A model generated the notes under the pieces. It saw only the letters and a list, made by a program, of their open reading frames with translations. It was not told where the DNA came from and searched no databases. A stretch of DNA of 30,527 nt from DASXRU01 sp039933315 (GTDB lineage Bacteria; Acidobacteriota; Blastocatellia; Pyrinomonadales; Pyrinomonadaceae), in the NCBI GenBank assembly GCA_039933315.1, contig JBDTOI010000031.1, positions 1 through 30,527 on the forward strand. The letters run 5' to 3'. This document shows positions 1-8,938 of this stretch, piece by piece. Position numbers and translations under genes: made by a program. Positions within the stretch are counted from its first letter, which is position 1; each line of letters opens with the position of its first letter.

Positions 1-60
1 CAGGTTGAGTAGAGGACTTTCACCTCCAAGCTGTCGAACATGCTCGGCACACAACCGAGA

Positions 61-90
61 GGGGGCGGCCACGGAGTGCCGCCCCTACAC
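61..90. repeat. Palindromic repeat, family B, copy 1
   Basis: A GC-rich imperfect palindrome containing GGCCACGGAGTGCCGCCCC lies just downstream of the rex stop codon. The same sequence recurs at 2325-2355, with an inverted partner at 2264-2295, so it is a dispersed intergenic repeat. There is no T-run, so it is not a canonical intrinsic terminator. The bases before it (1-60) hold no gene I can recognise; they include a small CTCGG/CCGAG hairpin at about 41-57. Confidence 0.75.
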
Positions 91-95
91 AGTGT

Positions 96-806
96 TCAGA
101 GTTGCCGCTGCTTTCCTGTCGCAACGCTGCCAAAGGAACTTTCCCGCTGGCGGCCGCTGGTAACACGGCCGGCCTGCGGTTGAGCCAGGAAATAAGATAA
201 TGATTCGAGCGACGTGGTGAGATCTACGGTTTTCACTTTCACGCCCAGGCGCGCATCGAGCGGGGCCGGCGCCAGGTTTAGCACAGCCTTTACGCCGGCG
301 GCCATGATTTGATTCAAAACCCTTTGCGCGGCCCGCGCCGGCACAGCGATGACCGCGACGTCGATTCCCGTTTCGCGCACTACGCGCTCGATCTTTTTAA
401 CGTCGTGAACTCTGACGCCACCCTGACCAATCTGCTGGCCGATCTTTTCCTTGTCGTTATCAAAGAGAGCGGCTACCTCGAAGTTCGATTTTGAGAAACC
501 ATTATAGTTGGCCAGCGCCGTTCCTAATCTGCCGGCCCCGACTATCCCGACGCGATGTGGCTTGTTCAGGCCCAGGATGTTGATCAAGTGCTGGCGCAGA
601 TCTTCAACGAAGTAACCAACGCCGCGCACGCCAAACTCGCCAAAATAGCCCAAGTCTTTCCTGATTTGAGCAGAATTGAGATTGAACTGTTCCGCCAGGG
701 CCTTTGACGAAATGGTTTTGATGCCCGCGGCTGCCAGTAGATTCAGGCAGCGCAGGTAGACACTCAGACGACTGGTCGTCAGCTCTGATATTTTCTCCGA
801 CTTCAT
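96..806 (-). CDS. rex: Redox-sensing transcriptional repressor Rex
   Basis: Rex represses fermentation and respiration genes and leaves DNA when the NADH/NAD+ ratio rises. The 236-residue product has an N-terminal winged helix (about residues 1-80, including SSKALAEQFNLNSAQIRKDL) and a Rossmann NAD(H)-binding domain starting at GIVGAGRLG (87-95). This is the normal arrangement; the C-terminus is slightly longer than the usual 210-220 residues. I chose the ATG at 806 because it begins the conserved MKSEKISELT and has GAGG just upstream. An in-frame ATG at 839 would add 11 residues but has no ribosome binding site. A TATACT -10-like element at 827-832 also lies between the two starts. The gene stands alone, divergent from the vWA gene. 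No Rex operator was recognised. Confidence 0.95.
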   Translation of the reverse strand: MKSEKISELTTSRLSVYLRCLNLLAAAGIKTISSKALAEQFNLNSAQIRKDLGYFGEFGVRGVGYFVEDLRQHLINILGLNKPHRVGIVGAGRLGTALANYNGFSKSNFEVAALFDNDKEKIGQQIGQGGVRVHDVKKIERVVRETGIDVAVIAVPARAAQRVLNQIMAAGVKAVLNLAPAPLDARLGVKVKTVDLTTSLESLSYFLAQPQAGRVTSGRQRESSFGSVATGKQRQL

Positions 807-826
807 GTTGCCTCGATCTAACGATA

Positions 827-832
827 AGTATA
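827..832 (-). promoter_or_regulatory. Possible -10 element of rex
   Basis: TATACT on the minus strand lies 20 bases upstream of the preferred rex start at 806. The -35 region is poor (TTTCCG at 18-bp spacing). If it is used, transcription begins inside the region that the longer 839 start would need, which supports the 806 start. Confidence 0.35.
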
Positions 833-939
833 ACGCCATTGGCCAACGAGCGGAAACCTGAGGTCAGAGGTCAGTAAGCATCAGGCCCGTCATTTTACGT
901 ATCGATAGGGCTTGAAACTGTTAGCAGTTGCTCAACTCA

Positions 940-1025
940 TTTGGAGTGCGGCGGCAGAGCGCAGCGGCGAGGCCGCTTTGGATGGTTTTTGAATCTCGAT
1001 CTCAGATCTGAGATCTCAAATTTTC
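940..1025. repeat. Dispersed repeat family C, half copy
   Basis: The rex-vWA intergenic region (807-1219) has no gene. Bases 940-1025 contain TTTGGAGTGCGGCGGCAGAG followed by GCCGCTTTGGAT and a CTCAGATCTGAGATCTC core. The same arrangement recurs at 30413-30527, where it is a long near-perfect palindrome. Here the right half is missing or decayed, so this looks like a truncated copy of a small palindromic element. Confidence 0.7.
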
Positions 1026-1065
1026 AACTCTAAGGAAGAAGGCAAGAACAGCGCTGCCGCTGCTT

Positions 1066-1126
1066 AGTGGCACAGGCTTTAGCCTGTGGGTCTTGCACGG
1101 GAACCACAGACTGAAGTCTGTGCCAC
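1066..1126. repeat. ACTTCAGTCTGT-family inverted pair
   Basis: Two 23-bp palindromic units, 1066-1088 (GTGGCACAGGCTTTAGCCTGTG) and 1104-1126 (CCACAGACTGAAGTCTGTGCCAC), face each other with a short spacer. The same unit occurs at 11376, 17171, 17204, 22405, 22448 and 22994. The organisation resembles REP/BIME elements of enterobacteria, but the sequence is different. Confidence 0.85.
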
Positions 1127-1142
1127 CTCGCGGCACTCCAAA

Positions 1143-1172
1143 TTAGGGACACTGACGACAAGTTCGTATAAT
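1143..1172 (+). promoter_or_regulatory. Possible promoter of the vWA gene
   Basis: A perfect TATAAT lies at 1167-1172, 48 bases before the vWA start codon. The best -35 match is TTAGGG at 1143-1148 with an 18-bp spacer, which is weak. The -10 is convincing; the complete promoter is not. Confidence 0.4.
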
Positions 1173-1219
1173 CTGCAGCGGAACAATCTCCCCAGCTACA
1201 ATCCGGCGGCTTCACAAAG

Positions 1220-2260
1220 ATGCAATTAGGAAAGTCACCTTACCTCAGTCGCACGAGCATTTTCTTCAGTCTGGCGTTAGCGCTGACATTCCTCTGCGCA
1301 GCCGTCGTCATGTCCCAGACCCAGTATCCTACTGAGAGGCCACGCCGCGCCTTACCCGAACAGGATCAACCGGAAGAAGTTGTGCGGGTGGATACGGACC
1401 TGGTTTCAGTTGATGTCATGGTCCTCGATCAGCAGGGAAAAGCGATCCGCACCCTGGGAAAACAGGATTTCAAACTCTACGAGGACGGCATTGAACAACC
1501 AATCGCTTTGTTCAATCTGGAGCGGCGCGAGGGTTCCCCCCGTCCCGTCGCCGTCGTCTTTGCGCTGGACCTGTCCGGCAGCATGTCGCCGGAAGAGATG
1601 GAGCGCGTACAGGAGGCGATGCGCCAGTTTTCCCAGCGCCTGGCCAATCACCCTTCAACTTACGCCCTGATGACTTTCGGCATGCGGGTAAAGCTGCTGC
1701 AGAAATTTACCAACGACCCGCAAAAGCTGGAGCGTGCTTTTGAGCGTTTGAGCCGCGAGCCCAGCGGGCTTTCGACGCACACTTATGACGCAGTCGATGA
1801 CGCGATTCGCCAACTGGTGCGACACGCGCCGCCTACGCTCCAGCACCAGATTACGAAGAAGGCTGTGGTCGTGATAACGGACGGATTTCCTGTGGGCGAC
1901 ACCGTTTCGGCCGCCACGGTAATCGAGCGGGCCAACACCGCTAATGTAAGTGTTTACGTCGTGACCTTACCGTCGTTTTCTCGCATGGCGACCCGGGCCG
2001 AGCTAACGCCTTTGCCCACGCCGCTGGACGTAAGCGGATTGACAGAAAAAACCGGCGGCATAAGTGTCTATGCCACCGAACAGGATCTGGGCCCGCTGTT
2101 TCGCTCGCTGGCCTCGGAAGTGACTTCAGCTTATGTTCTGGGTTTTTATCCCGGGGAAGACAAACGTAACGATGGAAACTTTCACTCGGTCAAGATTGAA
2201 GGCCCACCCGGCCTCTTGCTGCGGCAAAGTCGCCCCGGCTATAAAGCTGCGCGCAAGTGA
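1220..2260 (+). CDS. Secreted VWFA-related (acidobacterial-type) domain protein
   Basis: This 346-residue protein has an N-terminal signal peptide or anchor (hydrophobic residues about 14-32). A beta-rich segment follows (about 55-100, VRVDTDLVSVDVMVLDQQGK), and then a von Willebrand factor A domain. The metal-ion adhesion site is visible as DLSGS at 117-121, with supporting strands such as VVVITDGFP. The architecture matches the VWFA-related family expanded in Acidobacteria, whose members are exported and whose substrates are mostly unknown. The MIDAS is intact, so binding of a divalent cation and a protein ligand is plausible. The gene is monocistronic and convergent with the LysW-like gene; no strong Shine-Dalgarno sequence is seen. 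The partner is not predictable from the sequence. Confidence 0.88.
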   Translation: MQLGKSPYLSRTSIFFSLALALTFLCAAVVMSQTQYPTERPRRALPEQDQPEEVVRVDTDLVSVDVMVLDQQGKAIRTLGKQDFKLYEDGIEQPIALFNLERREGSPRPVAVVFALDLSGSMSPEEMERVQEAMRQFSQRLANHPSTYALMTFGMRVKLLQKFTNDPQKLERAFERLSREPSGLSTHTYDAVDDAIRQLVRHAPPTLQHQITKKAVVVITDGFPVGDTVSAATVIERANTANVSVYVVTLPSFSRMATRAELTPLPTPLDVSGLTEKTGGISVYATEQDLGPLFRSLASEVTSAYVLGFYPGEDKRNDGNFHSVKIEGPPGLLLRQSRPGYKAARK

Positions 2261-2263
2261 GAC

Positions 2264-2355
2264 TTGTAGGGGTGGCACTCCGTGGCCACCCCCTTCTTGG
2301 ATTTGCGAGATGTCTTAAGAGCGGAAGGGGCGGCCACGGAGTGCCGCCCCTACAA
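2264..2355. repeat. Large inverted repeat between convergent genes (family B)
   Basis: Arms 2264-2295 and 2325-2355 are nearly perfect inverse copies built around GGCACTCCGTGGCCACCCC and enclose about 29 bases. The structure lies between the stop codons of the vWA gene and the LysW-like gene, where a shared two-way terminator could sit. It has no T-run, so termination would have to be Rho-assisted, or it may only stabilise the 3' ends. The right arm is the same repeat as 61-90. Confidence 0.8.
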
Positions 2356-2361
2356 TTGGTA

Positions 2362-2547
2362 TCAGGTTTCCGCTTCTTCTTCGTCGTCGTCCACGTCTTC
2401 CTCTTCCATTATGTCCAGTTCGACTGGGTCGAGGCCAACGACTTCCAGATCAGTCCCACATTCTTCACATGAGACTACATCGCCTTTGTCCGCGTCAGTA
2501 TCAACGTGGACGTCAGCATCACATTCAGGGCACGTTCCGGTCGGCAC
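2362..2547 (-). CDS. LysW-like zinc-ribbon amino-group carrier protein
   Basis: This 61-residue acidic protein has two CxxC pairs (C6/C9 and C27/C30), followed by LEVVGLDPVELD. The pattern and length match LysW, the carrier whose C-terminal glutamate holds the amino group of aminoadipate or glutamate during lysine or arginine synthesis. LysW normally ends in an EDWGE-type tail; this protein ends in a run of D/E and a final ET, so the acceptor tail is altered. The start is GTG at 2547 with a perfect GGAGG eight bases upstream. No LysX, LysZ, LysY or other partner gene is nearby. It could be a working carrier with genes elsewhere, or a relative with another role. The gene is real on promoter, ribosome-site and family grounds; the function is less sure. 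Confidence 0.82.
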   Translation of the reverse strand: MPTGTCPECDADVHVDTDADKGDVVSCEECGTDLEVVGLDPVELDIMEEEDVDDDEEEAET

Positions 2548-2585
2548 TTATTTTACCTCCAACGCATATTCGTTAATGGCAATGA

Positions 2586-2613
2586 ATAATATCTGAGGAC
2601 GAGAAGCTGTCAA
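2586..2613 (-). promoter_or_regulatory. Sigma-70-type promoter of the LysW-like gene
   Basis: On the minus strand, TTGACA (2608-2613) and TATTAT (2586-2591) are separated by 16 bp, and the start codon is 38 bases further downstream. The -35 hexamer is the consensus. This supports a single-gene transcript. Confidence 0.7.
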
Positions 2614-2786
2614 CTGTTAGTTAGCGAGATGCCGACAATCTAACCGCGCGCGCACAAATTTGCAACCCTCTTTTTGCACCCCAAGGTTCAGGCCTTAACT
2701 CGCCATTAACCACGCACACCTTAGCAGCGCCCTGGGTTTTGCACAGAACTTCTCATTTCGTGTTCCTTCGTGCAGCTTAGTGTGAT

Positions 2787-2831
2787 TTCGTGGATCGTGT
2801 GGCTCCGAATCCTAAGTACACGATCCACGAA
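2787..2831. repeat. Perfect 14-bp inverted repeat in the gap 2548-3031
   Basis: Arms TTCGTGGATCGTGT (2787-2800) and its exact complement (2818-2831) enclose 17 bases. Flanking sequence (about 2757-2790) repeats TTCGTG units. Apart from this and the LysW promoter, the 484-base gap between the LysW-like gene and the DUF1175 gene shows nothing I can identify. Confidence 0.75.
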
Positions 2832-3031
2832 GCAACACGAACCAAGCCCGCCGAGCGAGCAGCAGCCGCTGCGTAATTCCGGACTGTCGCCCATGCCGGA
2901 GTCTGTCGGCCTGTGGATTTCCACACCCGCGCCCGCGTGCTGAACGCGATCATGCACAGAGGTTAACAGTCTCTGCCGCTGGTCTCGCCCGCGTATTCGC
3001 GCTCACGGTCCTCTTCGATAATGCCTCGACA

Positions 3032-3952
3032 ATGAAACTAACTGAAACCACAAAATCTATCGGAAAGCCGCTGGCGGGATGGGCGGGATTCTTTGGCTTA
3101 TTACTGATCATCGTTCTCTTGCAAACCCTCTCGCGCGGGCACGGCCCGGTCCCGCCTGCCAGGCGTCCAGCAAGGATCCTTGTAAGCCAGCCAGATCGGC
3201 CCAATACCCCACCTCCGGATGCAAGAAATTCAGCAACGGGACAGAAGACCACGGATCCAGCTGAGTGGGCGGATAACGATCGCGACGGCATTCCGGATCG
3301 GGCTGAACTTCGCTCCTATCAGGATCGCGCCAGTTTCCGCAGTTGGTTTACCGCGATCGCCGAGCTGCAGTTCTACCGCGTCAGCGATCAGTGGAACCAG
3401 GATCAGCGAGACTGCGCCGGTTTGGTGCGGTTTGGCTGGCGGGAAGCTTTGCGCACCCACGACCGCCCATGGTTCCGCAAGATGGGTCCGGAGTACGAGT
3501 CGGCCGGGCCGGATGTTGCCGGTCTGACTCTGCAAAATAATCCGCTCGGCGAAAAGATCTTTCGCACTAATTTCGGATCGTTCCAGCCAACAGACGTGCT
3601 GGACGGCAAGTTCAGTGAGTTTGCAGACGCTCGCACCCTTAAATCTTTCAACTCCGTATTCGTCACTCGCGACCGTACTCAGGCCCAGCCGGGCGATTTA
3701 CTCTTTTTCCATCAGCCCGGCACACAGAAGTTTCCCTATCACGTCATGGTCTATCTGGGCACCGCGCACTTCGACGGAAAAGGGACGAACGACTGGGTGG
3801 TCTATCACACGGGATCGTCCCCGGTCGACAACGGGACAGTGAAAAAGGTCGAACTCTCTGTTCTGGACCATCATCCCGACCCGCGCTGGCGACCACTGGA
3901 AACCAATCGCAATTTTCTCGGCTTCTACCGCCTGAGGATCCTAAATGACTGA
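3032..3952 (+). CDS. DUF1175 (YfaT-like) putative papain-fold envelope protein
   Basis: This 306-residue protein has one N-terminal membrane segment (about 16-33) and a Pro-rich linker. It then has an Asp-rich DNDRDGIPD stretch (81-89) like a thrombospondin type 3 calcium site, and a C-terminal domain. That domain has DCAGLVRFGW around C128, QPGDLLFF (219-226), PYHVMVYLG with H237, and YHTGS with H259. The order (Cys, then GDLLFF, then His) is that of NlpC/P60-type cysteine enzymes and matches DUF1175. In E. coli the DUF1175 gene yfaT neighbours the macroglobulin gene yfaS, and here the next gene is also an alpha-2-macroglobulin, overlapping by 8 bases. The family identification rests on this context as well as the motifs. 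An enzymatic role (peptidase or amidase) is an inference. Confidence 0.82.
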   Translation: MKLTETTKSIGKPLAGWAGFFGLLLIIVLLQTLSRGHGPVPPARRPARILVSQPDRPNTPPPDARNSATGQKTTDPAEWADNDRDGIPDRAELRSYQDRASFRSWFTAIAELQFYRVSDQWNQDQRDCAGLVRFGWREALRTHDRPWFRKMGPEYESAGPDVAGLTLQNNPLGEKIFRTNFGSFQPTDVLDGKFSEFADARTLKSFNSVFVTRDRTQAQPGDLLFFHQPGTQKFPYHVMVYLGTAHFDGKGTNDWVVYHTGSSPVDNGTVKKVELSVLDHHPDPRWRPLETNRNFLGFYRLRILND

Positions 3953-6900
3953 ATCTGTCTCCCATCAACTCGAAACGCTATTTAACCCTCGGACCAGCGT
4001 CCGAAGAAGGCTGCCCACTGTGTCTAAGACAAAATCACACGCGACTCGTTTGTTAACGACGCTGGCGCCATGCCTTGTCGTCATCGTCCTGGTGTTCGGC
4101 TTTAATGTCATCAGACTGCGAGCGGCGCGAAACATACCTCTTGCTGCTGAACAGCCTCCGGCAAGTTCGCCGAGCAAGCCCTTTTTCTCTCTCTCCACCA
4201 ATCGCACCTTTAGCCCAAGAGATCACGCGCGCGTCTGGGCGGGGTATCAGGGAGTGGACTATCTCGACTTTCGCGTCTACCGGCTGAAGGACCCTTCCAG
4301 GTTCTTCAAGCAGCTCGACGATCCGCATCAGGTCGGCGAAGACGAAAAGGTTGAAGTTGCCGGCTCGCACACGAATCGTCCATCGGTGCTGGAACAAACG
4401 CATTCCGTAAAAAGATACTTCTACTCAGCCATACAGAACTTCGTGCGCAACAATATAAAGCGCGAGCACCGCGCCGCCTTTAATCAGAAGTTTCGCAATC
4501 AGGACGAACCTTCGCGCACGCCGCTCAATGTCGCCGACTATGCGCGGGTTCCGCTGTTGAACCCGGAGCAACTAGTCAGCTCCTGGCGCGAAAAACTTGC
4601 GGTGCTCGATCAATATGATCGCCGGTTGATCCCTCTGGGCCGCCGCGAACCGGGCGTTTACCTCGTTGAAGCTGTCAACGGGGATCTGCGAGCTTATTCG
4701 ATTGCGATCGTCAGCAACCTGGCCATGGTGCAGAAGACCAGCAGGGAGGGTGAGTTTCTTGTCTATGTGGTCGATCGCAAGACGGGAGCGCCCCAGCCCG
4801 GTGTCCCGGTGGAGATCGCACGCGGCAACGAGAGCGTAGCCAGCGGCACCACCGACAAGAGCGGCATACTGAAAACGAAAGTACAGCAAAAGTCCCCGGC
4901 GCGGGACGAAGACCAGGACCCGGAAGAAGCGACCGCGAGAAACGCCTACTTGATCATGGCCGGCAATGCCGAGAACTTCGCCATCTCGGATCTCGATTCA
5001 TTCTACTTTCGCGGTTGGCACGAAGATGAAGAAGGCGAGTACGACGCCAGCGTAACCGGTTATGTCTATACCGACCGGCCGGTTTATCGACCGGCGCAGC
5101 ACGTTTACTTCAAAGGAATTCTCCGCCGGTGGGTGAAGTCCGGCTACGAAATGATCGATGCCAGGACCGTCACCGTAACTATAGAGGATCCGAACAACGG
5201 CAAGATCCTGGAACGTGAACTTCCCCTCTCTGCGCGCGGAACCTTCAGCGGTGAATTGGACATCGCGGACGAAGCTCCTCTTGGCAGCTATAACATCCGC
5301 GCGGCTGCCGGCAGCGCCCGGACCAGTGGTTACTTTACGGTCCAGGAATACAAGAAACCTGAGTTCAAAGTTAAGGTCACAGGCCCGCAGCAATTTGCCG
5401 CAGTGGGCGAGAAAGTAAAGTTTTCCGTCGAAGCCCGCTATTTCTTTGGCGCTCCGGTCACCAACGCGGACGTGCATTACTACATACACCGTTCGCGCTA
5501 TTACCACTGGTGGTGGGGTGAAGATGAAGCGGACGACGAGTTGGACGACGATGGGGAGGGCGCGGGCGACGAGGATTACGCGGGGGACTATAGCTACGGT
5601 GGTGACATGCTGACGGAAGCCGATGGCAAGCTCGACTCCCAGGGTCGCCTGACGGTCGAGTTCGAGGTGCCCGAGGCGGACGAGAAGGAGCAATGGGACT
5701 ACCGTTACGAACTGCAAGCGCAGGTCACCGATGCATCGCGTCGCGAGATGCAGGGCAGCGCCAGTTTTGTCGGCACGCGTGGCAAGACGGTGGCAGAGGC
5801 GCGCCCGGAACGCTACATCTACTATCAGGGCGACGCGGCGAAGGTTAAGGTGCGGACAGCCGACTACGCCGGCCACCCGGTTTCAAATCAGGTGACGCTG
5901 AAGTTCATCGAACAAAAGTGGGAACGAATCGAGAAAGAGGAAGAGTACAACGGCTACAAGTACAAGACCTACGACTATGTGTCGCACGAACGCGAACTGA
6001 GTTCGGCCAACGTGAACACAAATGCGCAGGGTGAAGCGGACTATGATTACACGGTCCCCTCGACCGGCTTCATTTACATCAAGACCATTCTTCACGAAAA
6101 CGGGAAAGAGATTCTCAGTCTTGGCGGATCATTTTGGGCGCCTGACCGGCAGGGCGAGTGGGCTGACTTTAGCTACCGCTATGCCGATCAAAATGGCGTC
6201 AAGCTGGTTCCGGACAAAAAATCATATCAACCGGGCGAGACGGCCCACGTGCTGGCTATGCTGCCGCGCGATAAGGCGCATCTGCTGGTAACCACGGAAT
6301 TGGCCAGCGTTCTGACGATCCGACAGATCGACTCTCCCGGCAGCAGCATCGTCATAGATGTTCCCATCGATACGAGCTGCGAGCCCAACATCTATCTGAA
6401 CGTCGCCTTTGTGCGCGACGACGACCTCTTCAGCGAAAGTGAGCTCATTGCTGTTCCGGCTCGCGACCGCATGCTGAAGCTCGACATCGTTCCCAACAAG
6501 CAGGAGTACAAGCCGCGTGATACGGCTTCCTACACGATCGTCGCCAGCAATGCCGACGGATCGCCGGCAGCGGGCGCGGAAGTGAGCCTGGGCATTGTGG
6601 ATGAGGCCATTTACAGCATTCAGCCGGAGACCGCCGGCAATATCAAACGAGAATTCTATGGCCGCCGTTACAACGAAGTTGAGACCACGTTGGCTATTCA
6701 TTATGCCTTTACGGGGTTTTCCGGCGACAAGCCCATCGACCTGGCCCGCAACAATAAGCCGGCCTACCAGCTGGCTGATTTCAAGAACGACACTCCCCTG
6801 GCCGAACCAACGATCAGGCGCGAATTCAAAGACACCGCCTTCTGGAAGCCAGACGTGATTACCGGCGCCGATGGCAAGGCTACGGTCAAAGTTAAGCTGC

Positions 6901-8933
6901 CTGACAACCTGACTACCTGGCGGGCTACCGCGCGGGCCATCACCGCCGATACTCACCTCGGTGCTTCAGTGCAAAAAGTGATCGCACGCAAGGATGTGAT
7001 CATGCGCCTGGAGATGCCACGCTTTTTGACCCAGGGGGATAACGTCACTATCTCCGGCGTAGTGCACAACTTCCTCAAGTCAAACAAAGCGACCCGTATC
7101 TCCCTCGAGCTCAGCGGCGCGAGTCTCTTGAGCGCGCCCACTGAGACGGTGACTATTCCCAGCAATGGCGAGCACCGGGTTGACTGGCGGGTTAGCGCCA
7201 CGCAGGTCGGGCAGTTGCGCCTGCTGGCAAAAGCGCTCACTGACACCGAATCAGATGCGGTGGAAATGACAATGGAGATTGTGCCCCATGGATTGAAACA
7301 AACGGCCGGCGGCGTCAGCACTTTGACGCAGAACGATGCCGAGCAAACGATGACCCTTGATCTGCCGGTTAATCCTGACACTCAAGCGCGCACGTTGCGC
7401 ATAGAAGCAGCGCCGTCGATCGGCGGCACTCTGTTCGGGGCCCTGGACTATCTGACTAGTTTTCCCTACGGCTGCACCGAGCAGACTATGTCCAGTTTCC
7501 TGCCGAATGTAATCGTGTCGCAGGCGCTCAAGGACGTGCAGACCGCGAAGATTCGGACGACCAACGATCTGCCGAAGAAAGTCCAGCGTGGTTTGGATCG
7601 ACTCTACAGCTACCAGCATGAAGACGGAGGCTGGGGTTGGTGGAAAGACGATAAGACTGATTCATTCATGACCGCTTACGTGGTTGACGGGCTCAGTCTG
7701 GCCCGCAACGCCGGGTTCAAGGTCGAAGACTGGCGGCTCGGGCGAGCGCGGGAGAAGTTGGCGGCGCTAATCGATGCCAATAAATCGGATGATGGTAATC
7801 CGATCGACCCTGAAACTCGCGCTTACATGATTTATGCCCTCGTACAGAGCGGGGACACGGAGCCGAGGCATCTGGAATCACTCTACGCGAATCATGAAAA
7901 ACTTTTGCCCTACGGGCGCGCGCTGCTGGCGCTGGCCCTCAAACAACGCGGCGATGAGCGCGCATCGGAGGTTGCGGCAGAAATCGAGGCTTCAGCGCGA
8001 GTCAACGAATTCGACGCGCACTGGGAAACGCACCGTTTGAATAATTATGGCCGCCCCATGGTGCTCGACATCGAGACTACCGCGCTTTCTCTGAAGGCGC
8101 TCGCTCGCATAAAGCCAAAGAGTCTTCTGCTGCCTAAGGCGGCGCGCTGGCTGGTAAACAATCGTCGCAACGGCTACTTCTGGCTCTCAACCAGGGAAAC
8201 CGCTTTCGCGATTTTCGGACTCAGCGATTATCTGAAGGTCAGCCACGAGCTGGAACCGGACTACAGCTTCCAGGTGTATCTGAATGGCGTGCAGGTCCTG
8301 TCCCAACATGTCACACCGGCTGACGCCGCCGGTGGCAAGACGTTCGTCATAAAGCGCAAAGCTCGCGAAGTATTTGATCGAAATGCGATCCGCATCGTCA
8401 AACACGGCCGCGGCGCTTTGTACATCTCGACGGCTCTGGAATACTTCACCGCGAATGATGAAGTGGCGAGCGGAGGATCTGCTGATTTGAAGCTTACGCG
8501 CGAATTCTTCCGCCTGCGCGTAAGCGAAAACGAAGCGGGAAAGAAACGTTGGGCCATCGAGCCGCTTACCGGCGAGTTGCACTCTGGCGACTTGATTGTC
8601 TCGCGACTGCGCATCGAAGGCGCTCGCGCGCAGTACCTGATGATAGAGGATCCAATCCCGGCGGGCTGCGAACAGATCGCGCGGCATGACGGATTGAGTT
8701 TCAACTATAGCGAAGGTCAATGGACTGACTGGTACAGTGCGCGCGAGTTTCGCGATAACCGCACGGTCTTTTTTCTTGACCACTTCGACGGCAGCGCCAC
8801 CTTCCAATATGCGATGCGCGTCGAAGTGCCGGGCGAGTTTCGCGTCGCCCCGGCGCGCGCCGAACTAATGTACGAGCCCACCGTGCAGGCAAACACCGGC
8901 AACGGGCGGCTCACCATCCTGGACAAAAAGTAG
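3945..8933 (+). CDS. Bacterial alpha-2-macroglobulin with intact thioester motif
   Basis: This 1662-residue, membrane-anchored, periplasmic-type protein has a signal anchor at about 37-58. Macroglobulin domains follow (YTDRPVYRPAQHVYFKG near 370). An A2M core segment lies near 961-995 (KLPDNLTTWRATARA). The thioester domain has GCTEQ, with C1177 and Q1180 placed to form the internal thioester, and then EDGGWGWW and further helical repeats. Macroglobulins trap attacking proteases: cleavage of a bait region exposes the thioester, which then bonds covalently to the protease. Some bacterial paralogues lack the thioester; this one has it. A very acidic stretch (about 522-556, rich in D, E, G and Y after WWW) sits between macroglobulin domains and may be an exposed loop. 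The gene overlaps the DUF1175 gene by 8 bases and is followed after 5 bases by a membrane protein, so the three are surely co-transcribed. Confidence 0.95.
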   Translation: MTESVSHQLETLFNPRTSVRRRLPTVSKTKSHATRLLTTLAPCLVVIVLVFGFNVIRLRAARNIPLAAEQPPASSPSKPFFSLSTNRTFSPRDHARVWAGYQGVDYLDFRVYRLKDPSRFFKQLDDPHQVGEDEKVEVAGSHTNRPSVLEQTHSVKRYFYSAIQNFVRNNIKREHRAAFNQKFRNQDEPSRTPLNVADYARVPLLNPEQLVSSWREKLAVLDQYDRRLIPLGRREPGVYLVEAVNGDLRAYSIAIVSNLAMVQKTSREGEFLVYVVDRKTGAPQPGVPVEIARGNESVASGTTDKSGILKTKVQQKSPARDEDQDPEEATARNAYLIMAGNAENFAISDLDSFYFRGWHEDEEGEYDASVTGYVYTDRPVYRPAQHVYFKGILRRWVKSGYEMIDARTVTVTIEDPNNGKILERELPLSARGTFSGELDIADEAPLGSYNIRAAAGSARTSGYFTVQEYKKPEFKVKVTGPQQFAAVGEKVKFSVEARYFFGAPVTNADVHYYIHRSRYYHWWWGEDEADDELDDDGEGAGDEDYAGDYSYGGDMLTEADGKLDSQGRLTVEFEVPEADEKEQWDYRYELQAQVTDASRREMQGSASFVGTRGKTVAEARPERYIYYQGDAAKVKVRTADYAGHPVSNQVTLKFIEQKWERIEKEEEYNGYKYKTYDYVSHERELSSANVNTNAQGEADYDYTVPSTGFIYIKTILHENGKEILSLGGSFWAPDRQGEWADFSYRYADQNGVKLVPDKKSYQPGETAHVLAMLPRDKAHLLVTTELASVLTIRQIDSPGSSIVIDVPIDTSCEPNIYLNVAFVRDDDLFSESELIAVPARDRMLKLDIVPNKQEYKPRDTASYTIVASNADGSPAAGAEVSLGIVDEAIYSIQPETAGNIKREFYGRRYNEVETTLAIHYAFTGFSGDKPIDLARNNKPAYQLADFKNDTPLAEPTIRREFKDTAFWKPDVITGADGKATVKVKLPDNLTTWRATARAITADTHLGASVQKVIARKDVIMRLEMPRFLTQGDNVTISGVVHNFLKSNKATRISLELSGASLLSAPTETVTIPSNGEHRVDWRVSATQVGQLRLLAKALTDTESDAVEMTMEIVPHGLKQTAGGVSTLTQNDAEQTMTLDLPVNPDTQARTLRIEAAPSIGGTLFGALDYLTSFPYGCTEQTMSSFLPNVIVSQALKDVQTAKIRTTNDLPKKVQRGLDRLYSYQHEDGGWGWWKDDKTDSFMTAYVVDGLSLARNAGFKVEDWRLGRAREKLAALIDANKSDDGNPIDPETRAYMIYALVQSGDTEPRHLESLYANHEKLLPYGRALLALALKQRGDERASEVAAEIEASARVNEFDAHWETHRLNNYGRPMVLDIETTALSLKALARIKPKSLLLPKAARWLVNNRRNGYFWLSTRETAFAIFGLSDYLKVSHELEPDYSFQVYLNGVQVLSQHVTPADAAGGKTFVIKRKAREVFDRNAIRIVKHGRGALYISTALEYFTANDEVASGGSADLKLTREFFRLRVSENEAGKKRWAIEPLTGELHSGDLIVSRLRIEGARAQYLMIEDPIPAGCEQIARHDGLSFNYSEGQWTDWYSAREFRDNRTVFFLDHFDGSATFQYAMRVEVPGEFRVAPARAELMYEPTVQANTGNGRLTILDKK

Positions 8934-8938
8934 GGCAT

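Noticed and set aside
1..60. Possible end of an insertion sequence at the window start
   Set aside because: No transposase frame or terminal inverted repeat can be shown from 60 bases.
2362..2547. Lysine biosynthesis operon around the LysW-like gene
   Set aside because: Neighbours are a vWA protein and an envelope cluster; no biosynthetic gene is present.
2721..2957. Minus-strand frame in the gap before the DUF1175 gene
   Set aside because: It passes through the inverted repeat at 2787-2831 and shows no domain or ribosome binding site.
4998..5876. Long minus-strand open frame opposite the macroglobulin gene
   Set aside because: No recognisable domain and no ribosome binding site; it mirrors the codon pattern of the clear plus-strand gene.
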